DNA of 64,000 nucleotides from Bacteroidota bacterium (GTDB lineage: Bacteria; Bacteroidota; Bacteroidia; Bacteroidales; Paludibacteraceae), in contig JAEWAN010000034.1 of assembly GCA_023391625.1 (NCBI GenBank), positions 310,001-374,000 on the forward strand, read 5' to 3'. Made by a program: the position numbers and the translations under genes. Shown piece after piece: positions 37,338 through 45,363 of this stretch. Within the stretch, counting starts at the first letter, position 1; every line of letters starts with the position of its first letter. The notes beneath the pieces were generated by a model. The model made no database searches and was not told the DNA's origin. It saw only the letters and a program-made list of their open reading frames with translations.

Positions 37338-37861
37338 ACTTCAAAAATTTACAATTATAAATTTTATTGTTTATACATTTGTGAAATAGTATACACAAGA
37401 AAAGACAATAACCATGATACAAATGTAGCTATGAAGTTAATACTATATAATATACTTATAATTAACTTTATATATGCAATATAATAGAATAAACGAAGAT
37501 AAATAGTTATAATACAATGGATATATTCAACAGAATATAAGCGCTTTATCTTAATACTATCTATTATAAAGTAATACTTTATATATTATACATTAAATAT
37601 ACTGATAATCATATATATATATGTGTATATATAAGTTTAATATATTCAATAATAGTCTATATTTCATAAATGTATCATTCAATTAAAGAAACAAATTAAA
37701 TAAATAATATAATTAACTGAATATAAGTTATATATATTATAAATATACGTTCTGTTTCATATTTATATATGTATAATTTATGATTGTAACATATAAGTAC
37801 AATAATATATTTATATCGAATTTCATTTTACTTTCTTGAAAATATATTTTTATTTATATCC

Positions 37862-37899
37862 TATTTTTGTGATTTACAAAAGTAAAATTCACAAAAATA
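37862..37899. repeat. large inverted repeat with mirrored -7 boxes
   Basis: TATTTTTGTGA (37862-37872) is exactly complementary to TCACAAAAATA (37889-37899); inside, TTTAC and GTAAA pair around AAAA. Each outer arm contains a TATTTTTG box, so the two would face each other. A second small dyad, AGTAGTCC / GAACTACT, follows at 37904-37922. Confidence 0.7.
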
Positions 37900-38242
37900 T
37901 ATAAGTAGTCCGGTGAACTACTGTCTATAAATACCAATGAAGTGTATCTCTTGCTCTATTGTATTAATTCGACCTATTTTTCCTAATAAAATGAATTATT
38001 CATTAGAATATCTATCCAATGAAACACAAAAAAAATACTATAACCTATTGATAAACAAAAAGATAAGATAAAAATAACCCTCCTAGATTTGAATATTTGC
38101 TATAAGCCTAATAGGAAAATTATATAAAGGATTTTCAGTTCCGGTTTAAAGAACAAAAACCGAAAAGAACAACAACAGGTAAAGACACTATTATTGCTTG
38201 CTTATAAGATGGGGAATTTAATTTGGAAAGTATTAGAAATAA

Positions 38243-38271
38243 AAAAGGAGAATCTTAATGACTCTCCTTTT
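38243..38271 (-). terminator. intrinsic terminator after the zinc-ribbon gene
   Basis: AAAAGGAGAATC pairs with GACTCTCCTTTT (one A-C mismatch) over a 5-base loop; the minus strand continues with six T. It ends the DUF5606-nif3-zinc ribbon operon. Confidence 0.85.
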
Positions 38272-38294
38272 AAAATTATAAGAAATAAAAATTA

Positions 38295-39068
38295 TTAATC
38301 TTCAATAGTAGAAGTAACACCAGCTAAATCTGAATCCACTAAAATACGTCCGCAATATTCACATACGATTACTTTTTTACGTAAACGAATATCTAACTGA
38401 CGCTGTGCCGGAATCTTATTAAAGCATCCCCCGCATGCACCACGTTGTACGTATACTACAGCAAGTCCATTACGTGCGTTTTTACGGATTCTCTTGAAAG
38501 CTGTCAACAAACGGGTTTCAATAAGGCTTTCTATTTCTTTAGCTTCTTCCCGGAGCTTTTCTTCCTCCTGTTTGGTTTCAGAAACAATTTCATTCAATTC
38601 ATTCTTTTTCTGCTCCAAGTCCAGTTTACGTTCTTCAAGCCGTCCGATTGTATTTTCTTTTTCTGCGGTTTTCGATTCTTTTGCAGCCGTAGCCTCACGA
38701 ATCCTCTTTTCGCTCAATTCAATTTCTAATTCTTGAAATTCAATTTCTTTCGAAAGATTGTCATATTCACGATTGTTGCGAACGTTTTCCTGCTGCTCTT
38801 TGTATTTCTCAATCTTTCTTTTCGATTCCTCGATTTCTATTTTTTTATTGGCAATTGCTGCTGTTATTTCAGCAATTTCTACTTCTATATTTTCCAGACG
38901 TGTATTTAATCCAACGATTTCGTCTTCCAAATCCTGTACTTCTAATGGAAGTTCACCACGTAAGATTTTTATTTCGTCTATTTTTGAAACCACCTTCTGA
39001 AGATCATACAATGCTTTTAGTTTATCCTCAACAGTAATTTCTTTTTCTATTTTTGATTTTGTAGCCAT
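38295..39068 (-). CDS. coiled-coil protein with C-terminal C4 zinc ribbon
   Basis: 257 residues. A long, strongly charged coiled coil (about 15-195) is followed by a four-Cys zinc ribbon, ACGGCFNKIP and VCEYCGRIL (about 212-245). This is the widespread zf-RING_7 type of protein usually encoded beside Nif3-like genes, as here with a 3-base gap. Its function is not established; a role in nucleic-acid or protein binding is inferred from the architecture. Confidence 0.85.
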   Translation of the reverse strand: MATKSKIEKEITVEDKLKALYDLQKVVSKIDEIKILRGELPLEVQDLEDEIVGLNTRLENIEVEIAEITAAIANKKIEIEESKRKIEKYKEQQENVRNNREYDNLSKEIEFQELEIELSEKRIREATAAKESKTAEKENTIGRLEERKLDLEQKKNELNEIVSETKQEEEKLREEAKEIESLIETRLLTAFKRIRKNARNGLAVVYVQRGACGGCFNKIPAQRQLDIRLRKKVIVCEYCGRILVDSDLAGVTSTIED

Positions 39069-39071
39069 TGA

Positions 39072-40175
39072 TTACAAATAGTTTATAGGATTCGTTCTTA
39101 TTTCTGAAATTTGGATTGCAAAGTTAGGGAATTTTTTTCTAATTATATCATAAAATATTTCTTTTGTGAACTGTTCGCTCTCAAAATGACCTATATCTGC
39201 AATTACAATTTTATTATCTGCATGAAAGAATTCATGGTATTTAAAATCACCTGATATATAAACATCCGCCTGTGCTGAAAGTGCTGCTGACAAAAACGAA
39301 CTGCCTGATCCTCCGCACACGGCAACACGTTGGATTTTTTTTCCTAACAAGTTGGTGTGTCTAACAGTGTGTACATCAAATACCGCTTTTAAACGTGACA
39401 AAAAATTCAGTTCTTCTTCCGCCTCGGGCAAATCGCCTATAATTCCCGTACCCACATCGTTCCAGGCATTCTGTAACGGTATTATATCATAAGCCGGCTC
39501 TTCATAAGGATGAGCATTTAACAATGCACGGATCACTTTTGCCTTAATGTACTCCGGTAGTATCACCTCTACACGCATTTCCGTTTCCGTATGAACCTGT
39601 CCTTTGCTGCCAACGAAAGGAGTTGCCTGTTCATTGGCTCGAAAAGTACCATACCCTTCCATGTTATAGCTACAAGAATCATAGTTGCCTATGTTTCCAG
39701 CACCAGCTTCACACATTGCAGAACGTACAACCCCGGCATACAAATCGGGTACAAAAGTCACCAATTTTACCAAGCCGTTAGCTTTAGGCTGAAGAATACG
39801 GGTATTAACCAGACCCAGCTTCTCCGCAATTTTCCCGTTCACCCCCGTAAGAACATTGTCCATATTGGTATGTGCCGAGTAAATCGCGATATCGTGCTTT
39901 ATTGCCTTAATTACACAACGCTGCACCTCGTTCTGTCCGGTTATTTTTTTAAGTCCGCTAAAAATAAACGGATGATGTGACACTATCAAGTTACAATGTT
40001 TTTCTATTGCTTCCTGTATTACAGCTTCCGTCACATCCAGACACACTAATACACCGGTAACCTCCGTATGAGGATTTCCCACAAGCAGCCCGGCATTATC
40101 ATAACTTTCCTGTAAAGCCAGCGGAGCTACTGTTTCTATCAAATCACAAATGGACTGTACCGTAATATTAGCCAT
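39072..40175 (-). CDS. Nif3-like dinuclear metal centre protein
   Basis: 367 residues, the long form with a PII-like middle domain. Metal-ligand segments HHPFIF (about 66-71), HTNMDN (about 101-106) and the C-terminal GHFESEQF are all present, as is CGGSGSSFLS. It forms toroidal hexamers. Proposed activities include GTP cyclohydrolase I-like or a metal-dependent hydrolase, but the cellular role is unsettled. It lies 24 bases behind the DUF5606 gene. Confidence 0.9.
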   Translation of the reverse strand: MANITVQSICDLIETVAPLALQESYDNAGLLVGNPHTEVTGVLVCLDVTEAVIQEAIEKHCNLIVSHHPFIFSGLKKITGQNEVQRCVIKAIKHDIAIYSAHTNMDNVLTGVNGKIAEKLGLVNTRILQPKANGLVKLVTFVPDLYAGVVRSAMCEAGAGNIGNYDSCSYNMEGYGTFRANEQATPFVGSKGQVHTETEMRVEVILPEYIKAKVIRALLNAHPYEEPAYDIIPLQNAWNDVGTGIIGDLPEAEEELNFLSRLKAVFDVHTVRHTNLLGKKIQRVAVCGGSGSSFLSAALSAQADVYISGDFKYHEFFHADNKIVIADIGHFESEQFTKEIFYDIIRKKFPNFAIQISEIRTNPINYL

Positions 40176-40199
40176 AATGTTTTCTACCTAAACCTGAAT

Positions 40200-40640
40200 T
40201 TACTTTTCTGCCGGAGCTTCTTCCGCTACCGTTTCTTCACTTTCCGTACTTTCTGCAGAAAAGTCTGTGATATTATTCTTAACTAACAAGTTATACCATG
40301 AAATCATTTTACGGATATCACTCGGATAAACCCTATCACGGTCAAAATCGGGCAATACCTCTCCCATATAAGAACGTAATTTTTCGTTATCTGCCTTCGG
40401 ATCAATAGAAGCAACTCCCCCATTTTCTTTTACTGACACATTAGTCAGCACTTCTGACAAAGGCACTTCTCCTGTTTCTGTGAACATGGCAATGTCTCCT
40501 AATGACACCACTTTATCACGAGAATATGCCGGAACACGTTTTCCGTCAACTAACGATTCTACAATCAACATGTTTTTACCTTGTGATACCAACTTATATA
40601 AACCTGGTTTTCCTCCGATTGATAAAATATCTTTTAGCAT
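40200..40640 (-). CDS. DUF5606 family protein
   Basis: 146 residues. LKDILSIGGKPGLYKLVSQGKNMLIVESL at the N-terminus and MISWYNLL near residue 110 are the hallmarks of this Bacteroidota-restricted family; the tail after about 130 is acidic, Glu/Ala-rich and probably disordered. It is soluble, with no signal peptide. Function is unknown. It is first in an operon with nif3-like and zinc-ribbon genes, preceded by a TAnnTTTG box at 40683-40690. Confidence 0.85.
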   Translation of the reverse strand: MLKDILSIGGKPGLYKLVSQGKNMLIVESLVDGKRVPAYSRDKVVSLGDIAMFTETGEVPLSEVLTNVSVKENGGVASIDPKADNEKLRSYMGEVLPDFDRDRVYPSDIRKMISWYNLLVKNNITDFSAESTESEETVAEEAPAEK

Positions 40641-40682
40641 GGATCAATTTTATTTTATAAAAGTATAACGATTAAATTTTCG

Positions 40683-40690
40683 CAAATATA
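40683..40690 (-). promoter_or_regulatory. -7 promoter box of the DUF5606 operon
   Basis: TATATTTG on the minus strand, 43 bases before the ATG. Confidence 0.5.
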
Positions 40691-40716
40691 ATTCTTTAAT
40701 CAAGAAGAATGTAAGG

Positions 40717-41439
40717 TCAAGCTAAAAAACGAGCCAAATCTTTTACATTAATCCTTCCTTCATAGATAGCTTTCCCTGTTATTACAGCCGGAACATTAGC
40801 TGCCTCTAACTGTTCAATATCCTCAATAGAACTTACACCGCCACTGGCTATCAAATACATATCCGGTTTCTGTTCCAACATTTTTTTATACAAATCAACA
40901 GAAGGCCCTTTCAACATACCGTCTTTACTTATATCGGTACATATCACCTTTTGTATTCCTTTATTCATGTAATTCTCAATGAACGGCAATAAATCCACTT
41001 TTGTTGTTTCCAGCCATCCTCCTACTGCAATTTTTTCATCTTTTACGTCTGCTCCCAAAATTATTTTATCACCTCCATAACGGTTTATCCAACCGGAAAA
41101 AACATCCGGATCCTTCACTGCAATGCTTCCTCCTGTCACCATACTTGCACCGGATTCAAAAGCGATACGCAAGTCATCATCCGATTTCAAACCACCGCCA
41201 AAATCAATAACCAAGTCGGTTTTAGTGGCAATCTGCTCCAACACCTTATGATTTACAATATGGTGAGCTTTTGCTCCGTCCAAATCAACCAAATGCAACC
41301 GTCGGATTCCGGCATCGACAAACATTTTAGCAACTTCCAGAGGATTCTCATTATATATGGTTTTCCGGTCATAATCCCCTTGGGACAATCTGACGCATTT
41401 ACCTTCAATAATATCTATAGCGGGAATAATTTCAATCAT
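40717..41439 (-). CDS. hisA: phosphoribosylformimino-5-aminoimidazole carboxamide ribotide isomerase, isolated
   Basis: 240 residues, a complete HisA barrel: PAIDIIEGKCVRLSQGDY with catalytic D8, DFGGGLKS phosphate site, GADVKDEKIAVGGW, CTDISKDGML with the second catalytic Asp, and ASGGVSS. It performs the Amadori isomerisation in histidine synthesis. None of hisH, hisF, hisI or others is adjacent; neighbours are DUF5606 and, divergently, phosphate transport. It has its own full promoter. Confidence 0.95.
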   Translation of the reverse strand: MIEIIPAIDIIEGKCVRLSQGDYDRKTIYNENPLEVAKMFVDAGIRRLHLVDLDGAKAHHIVNHKVLEQIATKTDLVIDFGGGLKSDDDLRIAFESGASMVTGGSIAVKDPDVFSGWINRYGGDKIILGADVKDEKIAVGGWLETTKVDLLPFIENYMNKGIQKVICTDISKDGMLKGPSVDLYKKMLEQKPDMYLIASGGVSSIEDIEQLEAANVPAVITGKAIYEGRINVKDLARFLA

Positions 41440-41474
41440 AATTTATATTTATTCTTGCTTTAATAAAACTTTCG

Positions 41475-41505
41475 CAAAAGTAAAGAAATAAGCATGAATG
41501 CACAA
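41475..41505 (-). promoter_or_regulatory. promoter of hisA
   Basis: On the minus strand TTG (41503-41505), 20-base spacer, TACTTTTG (41475-41482), about 36 bases before the ATG. Confidence 0.72.
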
Positions 41506-41584
41506 ATCCAGCTTCTAATTGAGTAAAAAAAGAATAAATATACTTTTTTGAAAATATTATTTTTCTTATTTAATTTTTAATATC

Positions 41585-41592
41585 TATTTTTG
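41585..41592 (+). promoter_or_regulatory. -7 box of the phosphate-operon leader
   Basis: TATTTTTG on the plus strand, about 395 bases before the DUF47 gene. No TTG at the exact distance. It is the only clear box between hisA and the DUF47 gene on this strand. Confidence 0.5.
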
Positions 41593-41598
41593 TAGCAC

Positions 41599-41790
41599 CC
41601 TTTATAAAAAATAGATAAATGCAACTATCATATCAGTCACTGCCAATAAAGCATATAAAGAGACATGAGCTGTATCTTTTTAAAAGAGGCATTCTGACTA
41701 CCAAGACTTTTAATACATTTATTTGCTATAATATTTGATAACGCTTTCATGGCGAGGCTTTCAGCCCCCAAGAAAGCGTTATCTTTTTGT
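41599..41790 (+). ncRNA. putative structured leader or small RNA with a 39-codon ORF
   Basis: Between the -7 box and an intrinsic terminator lies about 190 bases. It holds an ORF from ATG 41619 to TGA 41736-41738, 39 codons, basic and Tyr/Phe-rich (it begins MQLSYQSLPIKHIKR). The stop codon overlaps the first bases of the terminator stem. This could be an attenuator leader of the phosphate genes or a free small RNA. A second small hairpin (TGTGCC-N6-GGCACA, 41819-41836) follows. The rest of the 41440-41987 gap shows nothing else. Confidence 0.42.
41737..41788 (+). terminator. intrinsic terminator inside the phosphate-operon leader
   Basis: GATAACGCTTTC pairs perfectly with GAAAGCGTTATC (12 bp), followed by TTTTTG on the plus strand; the loop carries an inner GGCT/AGCC stem. 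There is no plus-strand gene upstream for it to terminate. Confidence 0.82.
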
Positions 41791-41987
41791 TATAAGTAAC
41801 TTGAAAAACAATGATTTATGTGCCTTTAATGGCACACTGACTGAAAATAACCTACAACCAAATTGAATTTATAGAATTAAGTACGTAATTCATAAAAACA
41901 CATTAACCACGAGTCCCAGATAAACACACGTACAACAAGAAAACATTAAACAAATAATAATTTTTTCATTATTAAAGAAACAAAGTT

Positions 41988-42638
41988 ATGGGAATCAACC
42001 GTTTTATTCAGTTTTTCTTACCGAAAGAAAGTAAATTTCTTCCTCTGCTTAACGGACAAGTAGATGATATCGTTGAAGCCGCTGCTTTATTGGTTAATTT
42101 CACAGCGTGCCAGGAACATGAACTCCGCCAGGAAATCTATGCTAAAATCAAAAAAATAGAACAACATTGCGACACTTTAACCAACCAGGTGTTAGACGAA
42201 CTGAACAACTCTTTTATTACTCCTTTTGACCGTGAAGACATACACGTTCTTGCCTCACAGCTTGACGATGTACTTGACATCATAACTGCCTCAGCAAAAC
42301 GTACTATTCTGTATCAGCCCCAATACATGTCCCCCAGCGCCGTACAAATGGCCAACTATATAAAACAAAGTGCCAATAGCCTACAAACAGCAGTGAAAGA
42401 ACTTGACAAGGTAAAAAAAGATCCGGCTATAGTAAAAGCAGAATGCCGCAATTTGCATGAACTTGAAAATATGGCTGATGATGTTTATGAAAATTGTATT
42501 ACCAACCTTTTCAAAACAGAAAAAGATGCTATCGAGCTGCTTAAACAAGTAGAAATTATACAACTTCTGGAAAATGCCACAGATAAGGCTTACAGAGTTT
42601 CAGACATACTAAAGACGATAATAGTAAAATACGCATAA
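41988..42638 (+). CDS. DUF47 / PhoU-like protein, Pit accessory
   Basis: 216 residues, all helical, with the DUF47 features FLPKESKFLPLL, ITPFDREDIHVLASQLDDVLDI and a C-terminal TDKAYRVSDILKTI. It is cytoplasmic. Such proteins are encoded directly before Pit-type phosphate transporters, here with a 3-base gap, and are thought to regulate them. It is distinct from PhoU of the Pst system. Confidence 0.9.
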   Translation: MGINRFIQFFLPKESKFLPLLNGQVDDIVEAAALLVNFTACQEHELRQEIYAKIKKIEQHCDTLTNQVLDELNNSFITPFDREDIHVLASQLDDVLDIITASAKRTILYQPQYMSPSAVQMANYIKQSANSLQTAVKELDKVKKDPAIVKAECRNLHELENMADDVYENCITNLFKTEKDAIELLKQVEIIQLLENATDKAYRVSDILKTIIVKYA

Positions 42639-42641
42639 GCC

Positions 42642-43649
42642 ATGACACTGTTAATTATTATTGTTATACTGGCACTTATATTTGACTATATAAACGGCTT
42701 CCATGACGCAGCGAATTCAATAGCAACTATCGTATCAACCAAAGTATTGACCCCACTACTGGCTGTATTATGGGCTACTTTATTCAACTTTGTTGCATTT
42801 TTTATTGCCAAATACATCATTGGTGAATTCGGGATAGCCAACACAGTGTCCAAAACCGTTCTTGAGGATTTTATCACCCTACCTGTTATTCTCTCAGGTC
42901 TAATCGCTGCGATAGGCTGGAATTTATTCACCTGGTGGAAAGGCATACCCTCTTCATCTTCACATACGCTTATCGGAGGTTTTGCAGGAGCTGCCATTGC
43001 CTATGGAGGTTTCAACGCAATACACATCGGTGTGATTTTAAAAATAGCTGCATTTATTCTTCTTGCTCCATTTATCGGTATGGTCATAGCAGCCATAATC
43101 ACAATCGCAATCATGCACATTTGCAAACGTACCAAACCCCACAAAGCAGAAACCTGGTTCCGGAAACTGCAATTGGTTTCTTCCGGATTGTTCAGCATAG
43201 GACACGGCCTCAACGACTCCCAGAAAGTGATGGGGATCATTGCCGCAGCATTATTTGTGGCCGGAGGTAAAACCGGCGATATAACCAATATCCCTGACTG
43301 GGTTCCTTTGGCTTGTTTCACCATGATTGCCCTCGGCACAATGTCCGGTGGTTGGAGAATTGTAAAAACAATGGGTACAAAAATAACCAAAGTCACCCCG
43401 CTTGAAGGTTTTGCTGCGGAAACAGCCGGAGCTCTGACTCTATACCTGACTGAATATCTGCATATCCCGGTAAGTACCACACATACCATTACAGGTGCTA
43501 TCATTGGTGTCGGAGCAGTAAAACGTCTGTCTGCCGTAAGGTGGGGAGTTACCATAAACCTGATGTGGGCATGGATCATAACAATTCCGATAAGCGCCAT
43601 ATTTGCAGCAGGAATATATTATCTTTTAAAATTATGCGGACTTTCATAA
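42642..43649 (+). CDS. inorganic phosphate transporter, Pit family
   Basis: 335 residues with about ten membrane helices. The two inverted family signatures are present: GFHDAANSIATIVSTK (about 20-35) and STTHTITGAIIGVG (about 279-292), with GLNDSQKVMG in the middle. It is a low-affinity phosphate symporter in the inner membrane. It is the second gene of the DUF47-pit operon and ends at a strong terminator. Confidence 0.93.
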   Translation: MTLLIIIVILALIFDYINGFHDAANSIATIVSTKVLTPLLAVLWATLFNFVAFFIAKYIIGEFGIANTVSKTVLEDFITLPVILSGLIAAIGWNLFTWWKGIPSSSSHTLIGGFAGAAIAYGGFNAIHIGVILKIAAFILLAPFIGMVIAAIITIAIMHICKRTKPHKAETWFRKLQLVSSGLFSIGHGLNDSQKVMGIIAAALFVAGGKTGDITNIPDWVPLACFTMIALGTMSGGWRIVKTMGTKITKVTPLEGFAAETAGALTLYLTEYLHIPVSTTHTITGAIIGVGAVKRLSAVRWGVTINLMWAWIITIPISAIFAAGIYYLLKLCGLS

Positions 43650-43678
43650 AAAGAACATAACTATTCACAGTTTCAAGC

Positions 43679-43720
43679 ATATCCCGGACTTCATTCAAGA
43701 TGAAGCCCGGGATATTTTTT
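43679..43720 (+). terminator. intrinsic terminator of the DUF47-pit operon
   Basis: ATATCCCGG-A-CTTCAT pairs with ATGAAG-C-CCGGGATAT (one mismatch) over a 5-base loop and is followed by TTTTT. Confidence 0.88.
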
Positions 43721-43826
43721 ACAGGCTTCTACCCTGTCCTTCGGAATCAGCCTAAACATATTTTTCATAAAGAAGAACTTTTAAAACCTAAATGCGTTAT
43801 ATACATATCAATTACACCGCCAAAAT

Positions 43827-44303
43827 ATGAAAAAAACAATTTCATTTCTATTAATAATACTCACTGTAACAATATTTTACGCATGTAATAACAAAGCGGG
43901 AAAAAGTTCACAAGAGCAAACTGTCCAGACATCCTCTGTTGCAATTGATACCAATAAATTATGGATAGACCTTACAAAGGTAAATTCTATGATGATAAAT
44001 TTTGGTGACGACGAAAATGATCTTGAAAAATTTCTGAACCGGCAAGACCAGGAGACTTTCCGGCAACTAATGTACAATGCCTGTTATGACACCCTCCGAA
44101 ATGGTTCTTCTGCCATGATAAAGCTGCCAGTTCCCGAATATACGGTGGTAATAGGATATAAAAACTGTGATGAAAACAGCAATGACTGGTTGATGATATG
44201 GCAGGAAAACAACAATATAAAATTTAAAAATTCCTGGTATATTTTACCGGAGGAAAGTAAAGACGAAGCCATATCAATCCTCGAAAAATACCGGGGATAT
44301 TAG
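43827..44303 (+). CDS. small lipoprotein of unknown function
   Basis: 158 residues with a type II signal peptide and lipobox FYAC (Cys at about 20), then a Ser/Gln/Thr linker. The mature part has an acidic stretch (GDDENDLEKFLNRQD) and ends in EAISILEKYRGY. No family is recognised. The gene stands alone, convergent with the alkyltransferase-like gene. Confidence 0.75.
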   Translation: MKKTISFLLIILTVTIFYACNNKAGKSSQEQTVQTSSVAIDTNKLWIDLTKVNSMMINFGDDENDLEKFLNRQDQETFRQLMYNACYDTLRNGSSAMIKLPVPEYTVVIGYKNCDENSNDWLMIWQENNNIKFKNSWYILPEESKDEAISILEKYRGY

Positions 44304-44332
44304 AATATTACAAAAGCTGAATTTAAAAGAAT

Positions 44333-44680
44333 TCAAACAATATTAATTTCATCCATTGGATTCCAAAACACTCTTTTCCAGTTTTGTATCCGCCCGTCTT
44401 TCACCACAATACCCTCTGCCTCCAACAAACGGCACATTTCATTTTCATGGCCAAAAGCAGCCTGACCGGACAAAAAGCCTTGGCTATTCACCACACGGTG
44501 TGCAGGAATATCGTTTATACCGGAATTACAACATGCCATTACATGCCCCACCATACGCGAGTATTCCGGATAACCTATAGCTTTGGCAATGGCTCCATAA
44601 CTTGTAGCCCGACCGTAAGGAATCGTTTTTACAACATCATACACTGCTTTTGTAAAAACAGCTTTTTCGGCATTATCCAT
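44333..44680 (-). CDS. alkyltransferase-like protein (ATL), MGMT family without catalytic Cys
   Basis: 115 residues, only the DNA-binding domain of O6-alkylguanine transferases: TIPYGRATSYGAIAKAIG with the wing and Arg finger, SRMVGHVMA and IPAHRVVNSQGFLSG. The PCHR active-site motif is PAHR here (residues 59-62), so the alkyl acceptor Cys is Ala. Family ATLs bind alkylated guanine and hand it to nucleotide-excision repair. The ATG at 44680 shares one base with the stop of the DUF554 gene (TGATG), so the two are translationally coupled. Confidence 0.88.
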   Translation of the reverse strand: MDNAEKAVFTKAVYDVVKTIPYGRATSYGAIAKAIGYPEYSRMVGHVMACCNSGINDIPAHRVVNSQGFLSGQAAFGHENEMCRLLEAEGIVVKDGRIQNWKRVFWNPMDEINIV

Positions 44681-45363
44681 CAAATCTGATTATATATCCA
44701 TATAAATAAAACTACCATTATCAAAGACGGCAGCATATTCATAATTCTCAATTTTTTTATATCCAATATATTTATACCCAATCCTATCAGCATAATGCCC
44801 CCTACAGCAGTCATACCTGCTATTATTTCCTCCGTAAAAAATGTAGAAGCCCACATGGCCAGCAACGTAATTCCTCCTTGAAAAACCAGCAAAGGAAATG
44901 CAGACAAAATAACTCCTATACCAAAAACAGCAGCCAGCAGCAAAGATGAAAAACCATCTATTACCGATTTTGTCATCAATAAATCCGAAGAAACTCCCAT
45001 TCCTTCCTGAATAGCTCCCATAATCCCCATAGCGCCGACACAAAAAAGCAGGACTGATGTTATTAACCCCTCAGAAAAGCGTTCGCTACCTATCTTAAAT
45101 TTCTTTTTCAAATATTCGCTTAGTCTCTCTACTCCAGATTCTATGTTCAATAACTCCCCAATCAAAGAACCGATAACAAGACTTGCAACAACCAGTAAAA
45201 TATGCTCCATATCCCAAACCATCGTTATGCCAATGGAAAAAGTAAAAAGTCCGATAGCCTGAAAAAAAATAGACTGAATCCGTTCCGGCATTTGTTTTTT
45301 TACCAACAAGCCTAACGTTCCCCCTATAACAATTGCCGCAGCATTAACAATGGTTCCTAACAT
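44680..45363 (-). CDS. DUF554 membrane protein (YdfK-like)
   Basis: 227 residues with about seven hydrophobic helices; GTIVNAAAIVIGGTLGLL at the N-terminus and GGIMLIGLGINILDIKKLRI near the C-terminus match DUF554. It is an inner-membrane protein, possibly a transporter; function unproven. A -7 box TATTTTTG lies at 45396-45403. It is coupled to the ATL gene. Confidence 0.85.
   Translation of the reverse strand: MLGTIVNAAAIVIGGTLGLLVKKQMPERIQSIFFQAIGLFTFSIGITMVWDMEHILLVVASLVIGSLIGELLNIESGVERLSEYLKKKFKIGSERFSEGLITSVLLFCVGAMGIMGAIQEGMGVSSDLLMTKSVIDGFSSLLLAAVFGIGVILSAFPLLVFQGGITLLAMWASTFFTEEIIAGMTAVGGIMLIGLGINILDIKKLRIMNMLPSLIMVVLFIWIYNQI

Larger units (their letters stand above)
37262..38294. 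other. 1-kb very AT-rich non-coding region
   Basis: No credible gene is present. Between about 37440 and 37860 the A+T fraction is about 85-88% in the lines counted by eye. It contains TATATTC-AACA-GAATATA (37522-37539), a divergent TACATTTG box on the plus strand at 37374-37381 with no gene behind it, and the large dyad at 37862-37899. No DnaA-box-like 9-mer was seen, so it is probably not an origin. Confidence 0.7.

Noticed and set aside
37440..37900. Possible replication origin because of the AT desert
   Set aside because: No DnaA-box-like TTATCCACA or close variant seen on either strand, and no dnaA, dnaN or other origin-linked gene nearby.
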